64,000 bases of DNA from Brooklawnia sp937867175 (lineage in GTDB: Bacteria; Actinomycetota; Actinomycetes; Propionibacteriales; Propionibacteriaceae), in the NCBI GenBank assembly GCA_036821905.1, contig DAISIR010000011.1, positions 1 through 64,000 on the forward strand, written 5' to 3'. Within the stretch, counting starts at the first letter, position 1; the number at the start of each line of letters is the position of its first letter. Shown here piece after piece: positions 40,974 through 49,877 of this stretch. Under the pieces are notes generated by a model that was given only the letters and a program-made list of their open reading frames with translations, did no database searches and was not told the origin of the DNA. Position numbers and translations under genes: made by a program.

Positions 40974-42488
40974 ATGAACCGCATCATCATGCCCACGCTG
41001 ACCGTCTTGGCCCTCGGTGCCGTAGTCCTGTCCGGTTGCTCGACCTCGACGACGGTCTCGGCGCCGGCCTCGACCGCCTCAACCAGTGCTAGCTCTGGCA
41101 CTTCCGCCGGTCAGACCACGAGCTCGACAGCAAGCGGGCTCGGCACCGGGGTCACCAGCTTCCTTGCCGACAATGTCACCTCACACGCCCAACCTGACGA
41201 CGCCGACTACGACCCCAGCACGGCCAGCCGAATCACACTCGGTAGCCAGGATGTGCTGATCAGCGAACCGGGCACCTACATCTTGTCCGGGACGCTCACT
41301 GACGCCACCATTACCGTCAACTCGACCGCTGAGGGCAAGGTGCGGCTGGTCCTCGACTCCGTCACGCTGACCAGCGCCAACGGCTCACCGTTGGTCGTCA
41401 CTGCCGCCGACGAGGTCGTCCTCGTACTCGCCGACGGCAGCACCAACACCATCACCGACACCTCGGCGCACCTCAAGTCCGACGACCCGGACGAACCAAA
41501 CGCCGCGATCTTCTCGATGGCCGACCTGACCATCGCCGGCACCGGAACCCTGAGGGTGACCAGCAACAACGCCGACGCGATCGCCTCCAAGGACGGGCTG
41601 GTCGTCAGCTCCGGCACCCTTGCCCTGACGGCCGGCGACGACGGGCTGCGCGGCAAGGACTACGTCATCATCGAGGGCGGCACCATCGACGTGAAGTCCG
41701 GCGGGGACGCCATCAAGTCCACCAACGAGACAGATGACACCGTGGGCCTGGTCATGATCAATGCCGGTTCGGTGAGCCTGAACGCCGGGGACGATGCCAT
41801 CCACGCCGAAGGCGACCTGGTGGTGGCCGGGGGCGAGCTGACCGTGACCTCGTCCGTCGAGGGCCTGGAGGGCGCCAACGTCGTCATCGCTGGCGGCCAG
41901 ACCTCGATCATCTCCTCCGACGACGGCCTCAACACCAAGTCGGGGACGACAGCCACCGCCAATGGTGGGGCCGCCGGTGGCCCCGGCGGTGGCCAGGGCG
42001 GCGGCCCGGGTGGGGAGACCAGCGATGGATCTCAAGTTGTCATCGTTGGTGGACACCTGAGCGTGGACTCTGAAGGTGACGGCTTGGACTCCAATGGCAC
42101 CATCACCATGACCGGTGGTGAGGTCGTGATCGCCGGCCCCACCCGCAATGACAACGGCGCCCTCGACGCCACCTCGGTCACCATCTCGGGCGGCAGCCTG
42201 ATCGCCGCCGGCAGCGCCGGCATGGTGGTGACACCAAGCACCAGCAGCACCCAAGGATGGGTGGCGATCAGCCAAAACGTCTCGGCGGGACAGACCCTCG
42301 AGCTCGGCGACGGCGCCACCACGCTGCTCAGCTTCCAGGTGACCAAGCCCGCCGCGTCGATCATCGTCTCGATGCCCAGCATCACGAACGCCCAGACCTA
42401 TCAAGTCAGCGTAGACGGCACCGTCACCTCGTCGGTGACCGCCGGCCAAGCCTCCACAGGCGGCGGCCGGGCAGGAGCACCGCGATGA
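40974..42488 (+). CDS. Cthe_2159-like carbohydrate-binding beta-helix lipoprotein
   Basis: A 504-residue exported lipoprotein. The signal peptide ends in the lipobox LSGC (Cys21), and a Ser/Thr-rich linker runs to about residue 58. The body has many beta-helix-like repeats of the kind GDDGLRGKDYVIIEGGTIDV, GDAIKS, GDDAIHAEG, SDDGLNTKSG and EGDGLDSNG, the pattern of Cthe_2159, a calcium- and polygalacturonate/cellulose-binding protein of Clostridium thermocellum. A Gly-rich loop interrupts at about 325-345. It may bind the polymer handled by this cassette at the cell surface. The ATG follows AGGAG. Confidence 0.8.
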   Translation: MNRIIMPTLTVLALGAVVLSGCSTSTTVSAPASTASTSASSGTSAGQTTSSTASGLGTGVTSFLADNVTSHAQPDDADYDPSTASRITLGSQDVLISEPGTYILSGTLTDATITVNSTAEGKVRLVLDSVTLTSANGSPLVVTAADEVVLVLADGSTNTITDTSAHLKSDDPDEPNAAIFSMADLTIAGTGTLRVTSNNADAIASKDGLVVSSGTLALTAGDDGLRGKDYVIIEGGTIDVKSGGDAIKSTNETDDTVGLVMINAGSVSLNAGDDAIHAEGDLVVAGGELTVTSSVEGLEGANVVIAGGQTSIISSDDGLNTKSGTTATANGGAAGGPGGGQGGGPGGETSDGSQVVIVGGHLSVDSEGDGLDSNGTITMTGGEVVIAGPTRNDNGALDATSVTISGGSLIAAGSAGMVVTPSTSSTQGWVAISQNVSAGQTLELGDGATTLLSFQVTKPAASIIVSMPSITNAQTYQVSVDGTVTSSVTAGQASTGGGRAGAPR

Positions 42489-43390
42489 GCCACCCCCGAT
42501 TGTCCCGAAGGGGCGTGTTGATCGGCGGCGTCGCGGCGCTGGCCGCGGTCGGTGGCGGATCGTCGTGGGCACTGGACCGCTTCGTGATCGACCACCCGCA
42601 GGTGTCCAACGTGTCCGACCTGGAGGCGCAGGCGTCCAGCACCGCGACCAGCGCCCCGTCCGTGGCCGCCGGCGAACCCACCATCGCGGTCACAACCTGG
42701 ACGCAGGGTTCCGGCACCGACAAGGTCACTGGCTACGTCGCCGATGTCACCACCCCGGACGCCTCGTTCCTGCGCACGGCATTCGCCGAGGACACCTTCG
42801 GTACGAACATCGTGGCCGACCCATCGGTGATCGCCGCCCAGGTCGGTGCCACGTTGGCGATCAACGGCGACTACTACGGCTTCCGCGACGAAGGCATCGT
42901 CATCCGCAACGGGATCGCCTACCGCGACGCCGGGGCGCGCACCGGCTTGGCGCTGCATGGCGACGGCAAGCTCGCCCTCTATGACGAAACCTCGACCTCA
43001 GCCCAGGCGCTGGTCGACCGGGGGGTCTGGCAGACCTGGTCGTTCGGCCCCGGGTTGGTGGACGGCGGCGTGGTGCAGTCGGGCATCAATGACGTGGAGG
43101 TCGACACCAACGTCGGAAACCACTCGATCCAAGGCACCCAGCCTCGCACCGGGATCGGCATGATCTCCCCGAACCATTACCTGTTGGTGGTGGTTGATGG
43201 CCGCGCTTCCGGATACAGCCGCGGCGTCACGATGAGCGAATTCGCCGAGATGTTCGCTGGCCTGGGCGCGCAGGTCGCCTACAACCTGGACGGCGGGGGC
43301 TCGTCCACGATGGTCTACCGGGACGCCCTGGTCAACAACCCCTTGGGCAAGGGCCGCGAGCGCGGCACCAGCGACATCATCTGGCTGTGA
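42485..43390 (+). CDS. Exported phosphodiester glycosidase (NAGPA-like) domain protein
   Basis: A 301-residue protein with an N-terminal twin-arginine-like signal (LSRRGVLIGGVAALAAVGG). The mature part is the phosphodiester glycosidase domain named after human N-acetylglucosamine-1-phosphodiester alpha-N-acetylglucosaminidase: AINGDYYGFRDEGIVIRNG, NHYLLVVVDGR, and the C-terminal LDGGGSSTMVY. It should cleave a sugar-phosphate diester linkage outside the cell, for example in a phospho-linked polysaccharide. The start overlaps the lipoprotein stop (ATGA), so it is co-translated. The link with a polyphosphate/phosphosugar polymer is inferred from context. Confidence 0.83.
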   Translation: MSHPRLSRRGVLIGGVAALAAVGGGSSWALDRFVIDHPQVSNVSDLEAQASSTATSAPSVAAGEPTIAVTTWTQGSGTDKVTGYVADVTTPDASFLRTAFAEDTFGTNIVADPSVIAAQVGATLAINGDYYGFRDEGIVIRNGIAYRDAGARTGLALHGDGKLALYDETSTSAQALVDRGVWQTWSFGPGLVDGGVVQSGINDVEVDTNVGNHSIQGTQPRTGIGMISPNHYLLVVVDGRASGYSRGVTMSEFAEMFAGLGAQVAYNLDGGGSSTMVYRDALVNNPLGKGRERGTSDIIWL

Positions 43391-43400
43391 GGAGCCTGAC

Positions 43401-44468
43401 ATGATCGTGCTTGTCCCCAGCTATCAGCCCGACCACCGACTGGTCGACCTGTTGGGCGACCTGTCAGACCAGCGCGTCCTGGTGGTGGACGACGGCTCCG
43501 GCCCCGGCTACCAGCCATGGTTCGACCAGGCAGCCCAGCTCGGCGCGGTCGTCGTCAGCCATCGGGTCAACCGGGGCAAGGGGCAGGCGCTGCGCACCGG
43601 CTTTGCCGAAATCGCCCGGCGCTGGCCCGACGAGTCGGTGGTCTGCGCCGACAGCGACGGCCAGCACACCCCGGCCGACATCGCCAAGGTGGCCGAGCAA
43701 CTGGCCCGGTCCGATGCCGACATGGTGCTGGGCGTACGAGCATTCTCCGGCCGGGTGCCGTGGCGTTCCCGGATAGGCAACACGCTCACCGCGATGTTGT
43801 TCAAATTCGCCACCGGCCTGGCCGTGTCCGACACCCAGACCGGCCTGCGTGGCTACCCCGCCCGGATGCTCGATTGGTTGGGCCACATTGAGGGTGACCG
43901 TTTCGAGTACGAACTCAATGTGCTATTGGCCGCCAGCCGTGCCCGGATGAAGATCGACCAGGTGAGCATCGCCACGGTCTATCTGAACGAGAACGCGTCC
44001 AGCCACTTCCGGCCGCTGCAGGACTCCTGGCTGATCTACCGTCCCCTGCTGAAGTTCTGTGGCAGTTCCCTGCTCGGCTTCGCAGTGGACTGCGCGGCGC
44101 TGGCGGTACTGCTGGCGACCACCGGTTCACTGGTGGTCTCGGTGGTCGGGGCACGCCTGATCAGCGCCACGGTGAACTACTCTGTCAACCGGCGCTACGT
44201 CTTCGAGTCCGGGCGCGAGATGCCGGTGCGGCAGACCCTCGGCGGTTACGTCGCCTTGGCGGCCATCCTGTTGGCAGCCAACCTGGCGCTGATGTCATTG
44301 CTGACCGGAGTACTGGGTGCTTTCTGGAGCAAGATCGCGACCGAGTTGACCCTGGTGGCGATCAGCTACGCCGTGCAACGTAGCTGGGTCTTCGCCACGC
44401 GGCGCGTCGCGGGCCACCAGCCTGGCCGCGAGCGCGCCCGTAGTCAGACAGAGTCGCTGACTGTGTAA
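43401..44468 (+). CDS. GT2 glycosyltransferase fused to a GtrA-type membrane domain
   Basis: A 355-residue fusion. Residues 1-215 are a DPM1/GtrB-like family 2 glycosyltransferase: VLVPSYQPD, LVVDDGSGP, CADSDGQHTP (DxD-type) and DTQTGLRGYP. Residues 220-335 are a GtrA domain with four helices, including NYSVNRRYVFESG and SYAVQRSWVFA. Together they should charge polyprenyl phosphate with a sugar and move it across the membrane. The ATG follows GAGGAG and begins ten bases after the glycosidase gene. It ends the cassette that begins with DUF4956. Confidence 0.87.
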   Translation: MIVLVPSYQPDHRLVDLLGDLSDQRVLVVDDGSGPGYQPWFDQAAQLGAVVVSHRVNRGKGQALRTGFAEIARRWPDESVVCADSDGQHTPADIAKVAEQLARSDADMVLGVRAFSGRVPWRSRIGNTLTAMLFKFATGLAVSDTQTGLRGYPARMLDWLGHIEGDRFEYELNVLLAASRARMKIDQVSIATVYLNENASSHFRPLQDSWLIYRPLLKFCGSSLLGFAVDCAALAVLLATTGSLVVSVVGARLISATVNYSVNRRYVFESGREMPVRQTLGGYVALAAILLAANLALMSLLTGVLGAFWSKIATELTLVAISYAVQRSWVFATRRVAGHQPGRERARSQTESLTV

Positions 44469-44525
44469 GGATGGCCCAGCGGCGGGGCAACCGGGCATCC
44501 GTCGGTGAACCGCGGGAGGACCACA

Positions 44526-45098
44526 GTGCAGACCGATGTCACCCCACCAGGAGCGCCGCCTCGAGTCACTGATCGAATCCTGGTGCTGGGCGGCGCCCGG
44601 TCGGGCAAGTCATGGTTCGCTGAGATGCTGGCGTCCGCCGGCGGCGTCGTCGACTACCTGGCGACCTCAGCACGCGACACCGACGACCCCGAGTGGGAGG
44701 CCCGGGTGGTCGCGCATCAGCGGCGGCGTCCGCCCCGGTGGCAGACCATCGAGACCCTCGACGTGGCCACCGAGCTGGGACGCCGCACCGACCGGCTGCT
44801 GCTGGTGGACTGCCTGACGGTGTGGCTGACCCGGCAGATGGACCTGGCCGGCAGCTGGGACGAATCGCCCGGCGCCGACGAGGCACTGCGGGCGGCCACC
44901 GATGCGCTGGTTTCCGCGCTGGGAACCTGCCTGCGGCCGGTGGTGCTGGTGAGCAACGAGGTCGGCCAAGGCGTGGTGCCGGCGAGCGCTTCGGGACGCC
45001 GGTTCCGCGACGCGATGGGCATCTTGAACGCGCAGGTCGCCGGGGTCTGCGACCAGGTCTTCTTCTGCACCGCCGGGCTGCCGCAGAGGCTCAAATGA
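44526..45098 (+). CDS. cobU: Adenosylcobinamide kinase/adenosylcobinamide-phosphate guanylyltransferase
   Basis: A 190-residue bifunctional CobU/CobP enzyme that phosphorylates adenosylcobinamide and adds GMP, in the nucleotide-loop assembly of vitamin B12. The P-loop GGARSGKSW (22-30), DYLATSARDTDD, the RRRPPRWQTIE segment with the GMP-accepting His nearby (VVAHQRRR), and VSNEVGQGVVP are visible. The GTG at 44526 is preceded by GGGAGGA; the frame upstream lacks this. The stop overlaps the cobS start (ATGA). I saw no B12 riboswitch in the short leader. Confidence 0.92.
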   Translation: MQTDVTPPGAPPRVTDRILVLGGARSGKSWFAEMLASAGGVVDYLATSARDTDDPEWEARVVAHQRRRPPRWQTIETLDVATELGRRTDRLLLVDCLTVWLTRQMDLAGSWDESPGADEALRAATDALVSALGTCLRPVVLVSNEVGQGVVPASASGRRFRDAMGILNAQVAGVCDQVFFCTAGLPQRLK

Positions 45099-45892
45099 GC
45101 CGGCCCCATCCGGTGGCGTTGGCGGCCGGCCTGTTCACCGTGGTGCCGATGCCGCCGGTGCTCGACCTGCAGCGGGGTGACGCCCGCCGGGCACTCGCCT
45201 GGCTGCCGGTGGTCGGCCTGCTGCTCGGCGCCTGCGCGGGCGCGGTGGCTTGGGGAGTCGTCCTGCTGAGCGGCGCTCAATTGCTGGCTGCCGTGCTCAG
45301 CGTGGTGGTGCTGCAGTTACTGGTGGGCGGCATGCACCTGGACGGGCTGGCCGACACCTTCGACGGCCTGGCCGCGGTTGGCAGCCGCAAGGCGGGCCGA
45401 GACGCCGCAGCGGCACTGCAGGTGATGCGGCAGCCCGACATCGGGGCGATGGGAGTGGTGGCGATCAGCTGCGTCCTGGCTGTGCAGATCGCTGCCCTGG
45501 CCACTGCGCCTGATGCCCGCTCGCTGTTTGTCCTGGCGCTGCTCGGTCCGCTGGCCGGACGTCTGGCAGTGCTGGTGGCCAGCCGTCGAGGGGTGCCAGC
45601 TGCTAGACCGGGGGGATTCGGGGCGCTGTTCGCCGGCGTCACTCCGCCCGCCATCGCCTGGCTGCAGGTGGTCGTGGGGGCTGGAGCTGCCGCGGCGTTG
45701 GGCTGGTGGGCAACCGGCCCCCTGGTTGGGATCGGGTTGGCCCTGGTGATGCTGGCCGGGATCGCTGGTTCGGTGGGCTGGACGCGCCACCTCGTCCGCG
45801 TGCTGGGTGGGGTCACCGGCGATGTCTTCGGTGCCATGGTTGAGGTGACCACCACCCTGGTGCTGCTCGGTGGGGCGTTGGTGATCACGTGA
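45095..45892 (+). CDS. cobS: Adenosylcobinamide-GDP ribazoletransferase (cobalamin synthase)
   Basis: A 265-residue polytopic membrane enzyme with about seven helices that joins adenosylcobinamide-GDP with alpha-ribazole (phosphate) to make cobalamin (phosphate). The metal-binding motif HLDGLADTFDGL near residue 80 and GAMGVVAI are diagnostic. It is translationally coupled to cobU. cobT and cobC are not adjacent. The following 123 bases to the convergent gene hold no gene that I can support. Confidence 0.93.
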   Translation: MSRPHPVALAAGLFTVVPMPPVLDLQRGDARRALAWLPVVGLLLGACAGAVAWGVVLLSGAQLLAAVLSVVVLQLLVGGMHLDGLADTFDGLAAVGSRKAGRDAAAALQVMRQPDIGAMGVVAISCVLAVQIAALATAPDARSLFVLALLGPLAGRLAVLVASRRGVPAARPGGFGALFAGVTPPAIAWLQVVVGAGAAAALGWWATGPLVGIGLALVMLAGIAGSVGWTRHLVRVLGGVTGDVFGAMVEVTTTLVLLGGALVIT

Positions 45893-46015
45893 TGCGTCCT
45901 GCCCTTCTGATTCCGGCCAGAACCACGCGCACTCCCCCGCATCGATCCTGTTGGCGCTCCGGCTGCCGCTGTTCATCGGTCGACTGTCCGACCCTCGATA
46001 GCCGCGACCCGCGGG

Positions 46016-46756
46016 TCAGAACGGCAGCCGGTTCGCCATGGCCGCCGGCAGATTCCGGAAGACCACGCTGACCACATTGAATGCGGCGGGCACGCGCACC
46101 TTCGGGCGTCCGGCGGCCAGCGCCCGCACCGTGGCCCGGGCTATCTGCTCCGGGGTGGTGGACAGCGGCTTGCGGCGCCGGCCCCGGGTCATGCGTCCCA
46201 CCGCCACCCCGGGGCGCACCACCAGCACTTGCACGCCGGCGTCGGCAAGCTCCACCCCAAGCTGCAGGTAGAAGCCGTCCATGCCGGCCTTGGTGGACCC
46301 GTAGACGAGGTTGGTGCGGCGCACTCGCTCGCCCGCCATCGAGCTCAACGCAACCAGTTGGCCGCCCCCCTGCGCGGCCAGCCGTTGTCCCAGCAGCACC
46401 CCGACGCTGACCGCACCGACGTAGTTCGTGCGGACCACTCGCATGGTGGCGGCATGATCGCGCCAGGTCTGGCGGTCACCCAGGATTCCGAAGGCCACGA
46501 TCGCAATGTCCACGCGTTCGCGGAACGCCGCGTCGAGCACCTGCTGGTGTTCGTCGATCGCCTGGGCGTCAAAATCCAGCCACTCCACCCGAACCGCCCC
46601 GGCCCGGCGCACCTCCGCCAACGCCTGTTCGCGGTGCGCCGAGGTGGGCCGCCCGGCAAGCAGCACAGCCGTAGGCGATTCGTCGGTACGCAGCAGTTCG
46701 GCCACGATGGCCAGGCCGATCTCGCTGGCACCGCCCAACAGCAGGATGCGCCTCAT
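46016..46756 (-). CDS. SDR family oxidoreductase, DprE2-like
   Basis: A 246-residue short-chain dehydrogenase. The nucleotide-binding motif is GGASEIG (8-14), the form GG(T/A)SEIG typical of DprE2. The catalytic Ser138/139, Tyr152 and Lys156 are present (YGSTK). DprE2 reduces the keto intermediate in decaprenyl-phosphoryl-arabinose synthesis together with DprE1. No dprE1 is beside it, so the substrate is uncertain and another polyprenyl-sugar or lipid reductase is possible. The ATG 46756 overlaps the glnE stop (ATGA), giving translational coupling with an unrelated nitrogen gene. Confidence 0.78.
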   Translation of the reverse strand: MRRILLLGGASEIGLAIVAELLRTDESPTAVLLAGRPTSAHREQALAEVRRAGAVRVEWLDFDAQAIDEHQQVLDAAFRERVDIAIVAFGILGDRQTWRDHAATMRVVRTNYVGAVSVGVLLGQRLAAQGGGQLVALSSMAGERVRRTNLVYGSTKAGMDGFYLQLGVELADAGVQVLVVRPGVAVGRMTRGRRRKPLSTTPEQIARATVRALAAGRPKVRVPAAFNVVSVVFRNLPAAMANRLPF

Positions 46757-49725
46757 CGGGTCTCCCCCCAAAACAGCCGACCCACGACCTGCGATGCGTG
46801 CCGGGCGGCCTTCGCCCAGTCGTCCATCAGCTGTGAGGCCTGGCCTTGCTGGTAGCCGAGCAGGATCGCCACCGAGGCGGTCTCGCGCGGGTCGGACGGC
46901 AGCAGGTCGGACGCCTTGCCGCGCACCAGCATGGTCTTGTTACGCAGCTCGCTGGCCATCCGCCACGCTCGCTCGAGCGCAGCGGCATCGGCGGCGTCCA
47001 CCAGGCCGGCTTGCAGCAGCACCCGCAACGCGTCCAGTGTCGGCTGGACGCGCAGCTGCGGCAGGCGTCCGGCGTGCTGCAACTGCAGCAGCTGCACGGT
47101 CCATTCGACGTCGCTGAGCCCACCGGGACCAAGCTTGAGGTTCTGCCCGATAGAGGCGCGGCCTGCTCGCTCGTGTTCCATCCGCCCCTTGAGTCGACGA
47201 ATCTCGGTGACCTGCGCAGCAGTGATCCCGTGCGGTGGGTAACGCCGGAAGTCGAGTTGGTCGAGCAGTTCCCCCACCAAGGCCTCGTCCCCGGCACCCA
47301 GCCCGGCCCGCAACAGGGCCTGCGACTCCCAAGTGGCACTCCACTTGCGGTAATAGGCCAGGTAGCTGCCCAAAGTGCGCACCATGGGACCGTTGCGGCC
47401 GTCGGGACGCAGGCCGGCGTCGATTGCGAGCGGCGGCTCCGGCCCGGGCCCGCCGAGCATTGAGCGGACGCGGGCCACCACCTTGTCGGCCCAGGCGAGC
47501 TGGGTCGGCGAGGCATCGTCGGCTACCACGAACAGGGCGTCGGCGTCGGACGCGTAGCCCATTTCGCGACCGCCCCAGCGTCCCATCGCCACCACCCCGA
47601 GCGGCACCTGGGTGGCCGGCTCGCCGCGTTCGGACGCCTCGGCGATCGCGACGTCGAGCGCGGCCTGCACCGTGGCACCGGTCAGATCGGAGTGTCCGCG
47701 GCCGAGCGCCTCCAACTCGATGGTGCCGAGCACGTCACCGGCAGCCAACCGGAACAGCTCACGGCGTCTCAGCCCCCTGATCGCGGTGACGGCGTGGTCC
47801 ACGTCGTCACTGTGACGCTCGACGACCTTGGCCATCGACTCGGCCAGGTCTGGACGGGTGCGCGGCGCCTTGATCTCGTCGGAACCGAGCAGCTGGATCA
47901 CCGACGGGTCGCTGCGCAGCAGCTCGCTGATGTAGCGGCTGGCCGACAGGATCCGCGCCAGCCGCTCGGCCAGCCAGCCCTCGTCCCGAAGCGCCCGCAT
48001 GTACCAAGAGGTGGTGCCCATCTCGTCCGACAGCCGCCGGAAGCCGAGCAGCCCGAGGTCGGGATTCGGGCCCTCACTGAACCAGCGCAGCATGGCCGGC
48101 ATCAACTGCCGCTGAATGTCGGCGGTACGGTTCAAGCCGGTAGTCAACGCCTCAATGTGGCGCAAAGCGGCCACCGGGTCGTTGAAACCGAGGGCGCGCA
48201 GCCGGTCGGCCGCCGCGTCCGGCGACAGCCGCAACTCATCGCCGCTCAGCCGGCTCACTGTCTCCAGCAGCGGTGAGTAGAAGACGCGCTGCTGTAGCCG
48301 CAGCACGTTCCGGGTGACCCCGCGCCACTGGTTCCACAGCGTCGGACCGTCGGGCGCGCCGACCTGCCGGGCCAGCCGCCGCAGTTCGGTCGGGTTGTCT
48401 GGCATCAGGTGCGTGCGGCGCAGCCGGAACAGTTGCTCGCGGTGCTCCAGCACCCGCATGAACCGGTACGACTCGTCCAGCTTCGCGCCGTCGGCGCGTC
48501 CGATGTAGCCGTGCTCGACCAGTGCCGCCAACGACTCCAGTGTCCCCCGCGAGCGCAGCCGCTCGTCGATGCGGCCGTGCACCAGCTGGAGCAGTTGCAC
48601 TGTGAACTCGACATCGCGCAGACCGCCGGGCCCCAGCTTGACCTCGCGGTCACGATCCTTGGTCGGGATCAGCTGGATGACCCGCTTGCGCATGCCCTGG
48701 ATCTCGGTCATGAAGTTCGGCTGGCCGCCAGCCTGCCAGACCAGCGGCGAAACCATGTCGACGAACTGATGACCCAAGGCCAGGTCGCCGGCCATCGGGC
48801 GGGCCTTCAGCATCGCCTGGAACTCCCAGTTCTTCGCCCATTTCTCGTAGTAGGCGCGATGGGACGCCAACGTGCGCACCAGCGGGCCCGCGTTGCCGTC
48901 GGGACGCAGCGCGGTGTCGACCTGCCAGATGGTGCCGGACGCCGAGTGCCCGGAGCAAACCCGAGCCGACGCCGCCACCAGCCGGGTGGCCACCTGCAGG
49001 GCATCGGCGACCGGGACGTCGTCGGCGGCGGGTTCGGCGACGTAGACCACGTCGATGTCGGACAGGTAGTTGAGTTCGCGGGCGCCACACTTGCCCATGG
49101 CGAGCACCGCCAGCCGTACCTGCTCGTGGCCGGGCACCTGGCTGCGCGCCACCGCCAGCGCCAGGCCCATCACCACGTCGGCGAGGTCGGCGAGGTCGGC
49201 GGCCACCTCGTCCACGATGGCTGTCGGATTCGGATGGTTGAGGTCTCGGGCTGCGATGCGCAGCAGTTCGGCCTTGTTCGCCAGCCGCAGCCGGTCCGCC
49301 GCCTCGGGGTCGTCCAGCACCAGTCCACTCAGCCGCGCCCGGCCAGCACCCACCCGGCCCAACATGGACGCCTCAAGCTCGGCGCGACTGCGGCGGCTGG
49401 GCTCGGCGGCGAGTTCGGCGATCAGTTCAGGATGCGCCCGCAGGTGCAGGTTGAGGGCGAGGCTGCCGCCGAGCACCCCGGCCAGCCTCTTCAGCCAGGC
49501 CGGGGACGCGAAGACCTGATGCATCACCTCGGGGCCGGTTTCATCCAGGGCGGCCACGCCCTGCAGAGCAAGGTCGGGGTCGGCTGCGCCGGCGATCTGG
49601 GCGAGCCACCGGTCGGCCCCGGGATGCCGGGCGTTCAAGGCCTCGACCAATTGGGCGGCCCGTACCGCGTCACTGAACCCCTGACGGGCCAGCAGCCCCG
49701 CCGCGGTGCTGGTGCGTCCACCCAT
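46753..49725 (-). CDS. glnE: Bifunctional glutamine synthetase adenylyltransferase/adenylyl-removing enzyme
   Basis: A 990-residue protein with two nucleotidyltransferase domains in tandem. The first (removing) half has ELNYLSDIDVVYV with Asp223 and Asp225; the second (adenylylating) half has EMGYASDADALFVV with Asp727 and Asp729. Helical segments separate them, with LGPGGLRDVEFTVQLLQL and its repeat LGPGGLSDVEWTVQLLQL. It attaches AMP to, and removes it from, the tyrosine in the DLYELPPEE loop of GlnA. The ATG 49725 follows AGGAG; the extension to 49971 is not supported. It is divergent from the SCP-like gene and coupled downstream to the DprE2-like gene. Confidence 0.95.
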   Translation of the reverse strand: MGGRTSTAAGLLARQGFSDAVRAAQLVEALNARHPGADRWLAQIAGAADPDLALQGVAALDETGPEVMHQVFASPAWLKRLAGVLGGSLALNLHLRAHPELIAELAAEPSRRSRAELEASMLGRVGAGRARLSGLVLDDPEAADRLRLANKAELLRIAARDLNHPNPTAIVDEVAADLADLADVVMGLALAVARSQVPGHEQVRLAVLAMGKCGARELNYLSDIDVVYVAEPAADDVPVADALQVATRLVAASARVCSGHSASGTIWQVDTALRPDGNAGPLVRTLASHRAYYEKWAKNWEFQAMLKARPMAGDLALGHQFVDMVSPLVWQAGGQPNFMTEIQGMRKRVIQLIPTKDRDREVKLGPGGLRDVEFTVQLLQLVHGRIDERLRSRGTLESLAALVEHGYIGRADGAKLDESYRFMRVLEHREQLFRLRRTHLMPDNPTELRRLARQVGAPDGPTLWNQWRGVTRNVLRLQQRVFYSPLLETVSRLSGDELRLSPDAAADRLRALGFNDPVAALRHIEALTTGLNRTADIQRQLMPAMLRWFSEGPNPDLGLLGFRRLSDEMGTTSWYMRALRDEGWLAERLARILSASRYISELLRSDPSVIQLLGSDEIKAPRTRPDLAESMAKVVERHSDDVDHAVTAIRGLRRRELFRLAAGDVLGTIELEALGRGHSDLTGATVQAALDVAIAEASERGEPATQVPLGVVAMGRWGGREMGYASDADALFVVADDASPTQLAWADKVVARVRSMLGGPGPEPPLAIDAGLRPDGRNGPMVRTLGSYLAYYRKWSATWESQALLRAGLGAGDEALVGELLDQLDFRRYPPHGITAAQVTEIRRLKGRMEHERAGRASIGQNLKLGPGGLSDVEWTVQLLQLQHAGRLPQLRVQPTLDALRVLLQAGLVDAADAAALERAWRMASELRNKTMLVRGKASDLLPSDPRETASVAILLGYQQGQASQLMDDWAKAARHASQVVGRLFWGETR

Positions 49726-49877
49726 TTGGTCTCCTGTGGAATCTCCGCGGACCGCGGCGCCAACCGACGCCGCCCTATCGGCCAGCCTAGCGTCGCCGGG
49801 CGTCGCGGTAGTATGGTCGCTTGCCTGCCCGTTGACGGCCGAAGTCGGTGAGGGCATGGCCTTGGAGGTGTGGGGTC

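Noticed and set aside
44442..44462. AGTCAG/CTGACT hairpin at the end of the GT2-GtrA gene
   Set aside because: Six base pairs with a nine-base loop, mostly within coding sequence; too weak to call a terminator.
44469..44525. Possible cobalamin riboswitch before cobU
   Set aside because: The 57-base leader is too short and contains no B12-box sequence.
45893..46015. Intergenic stretch between cobS and the DprE2-like gene, checked for tRNA or small RNA
   Set aside because: No tRNA fold, no clear stem-loop and no supported small gene were seen.
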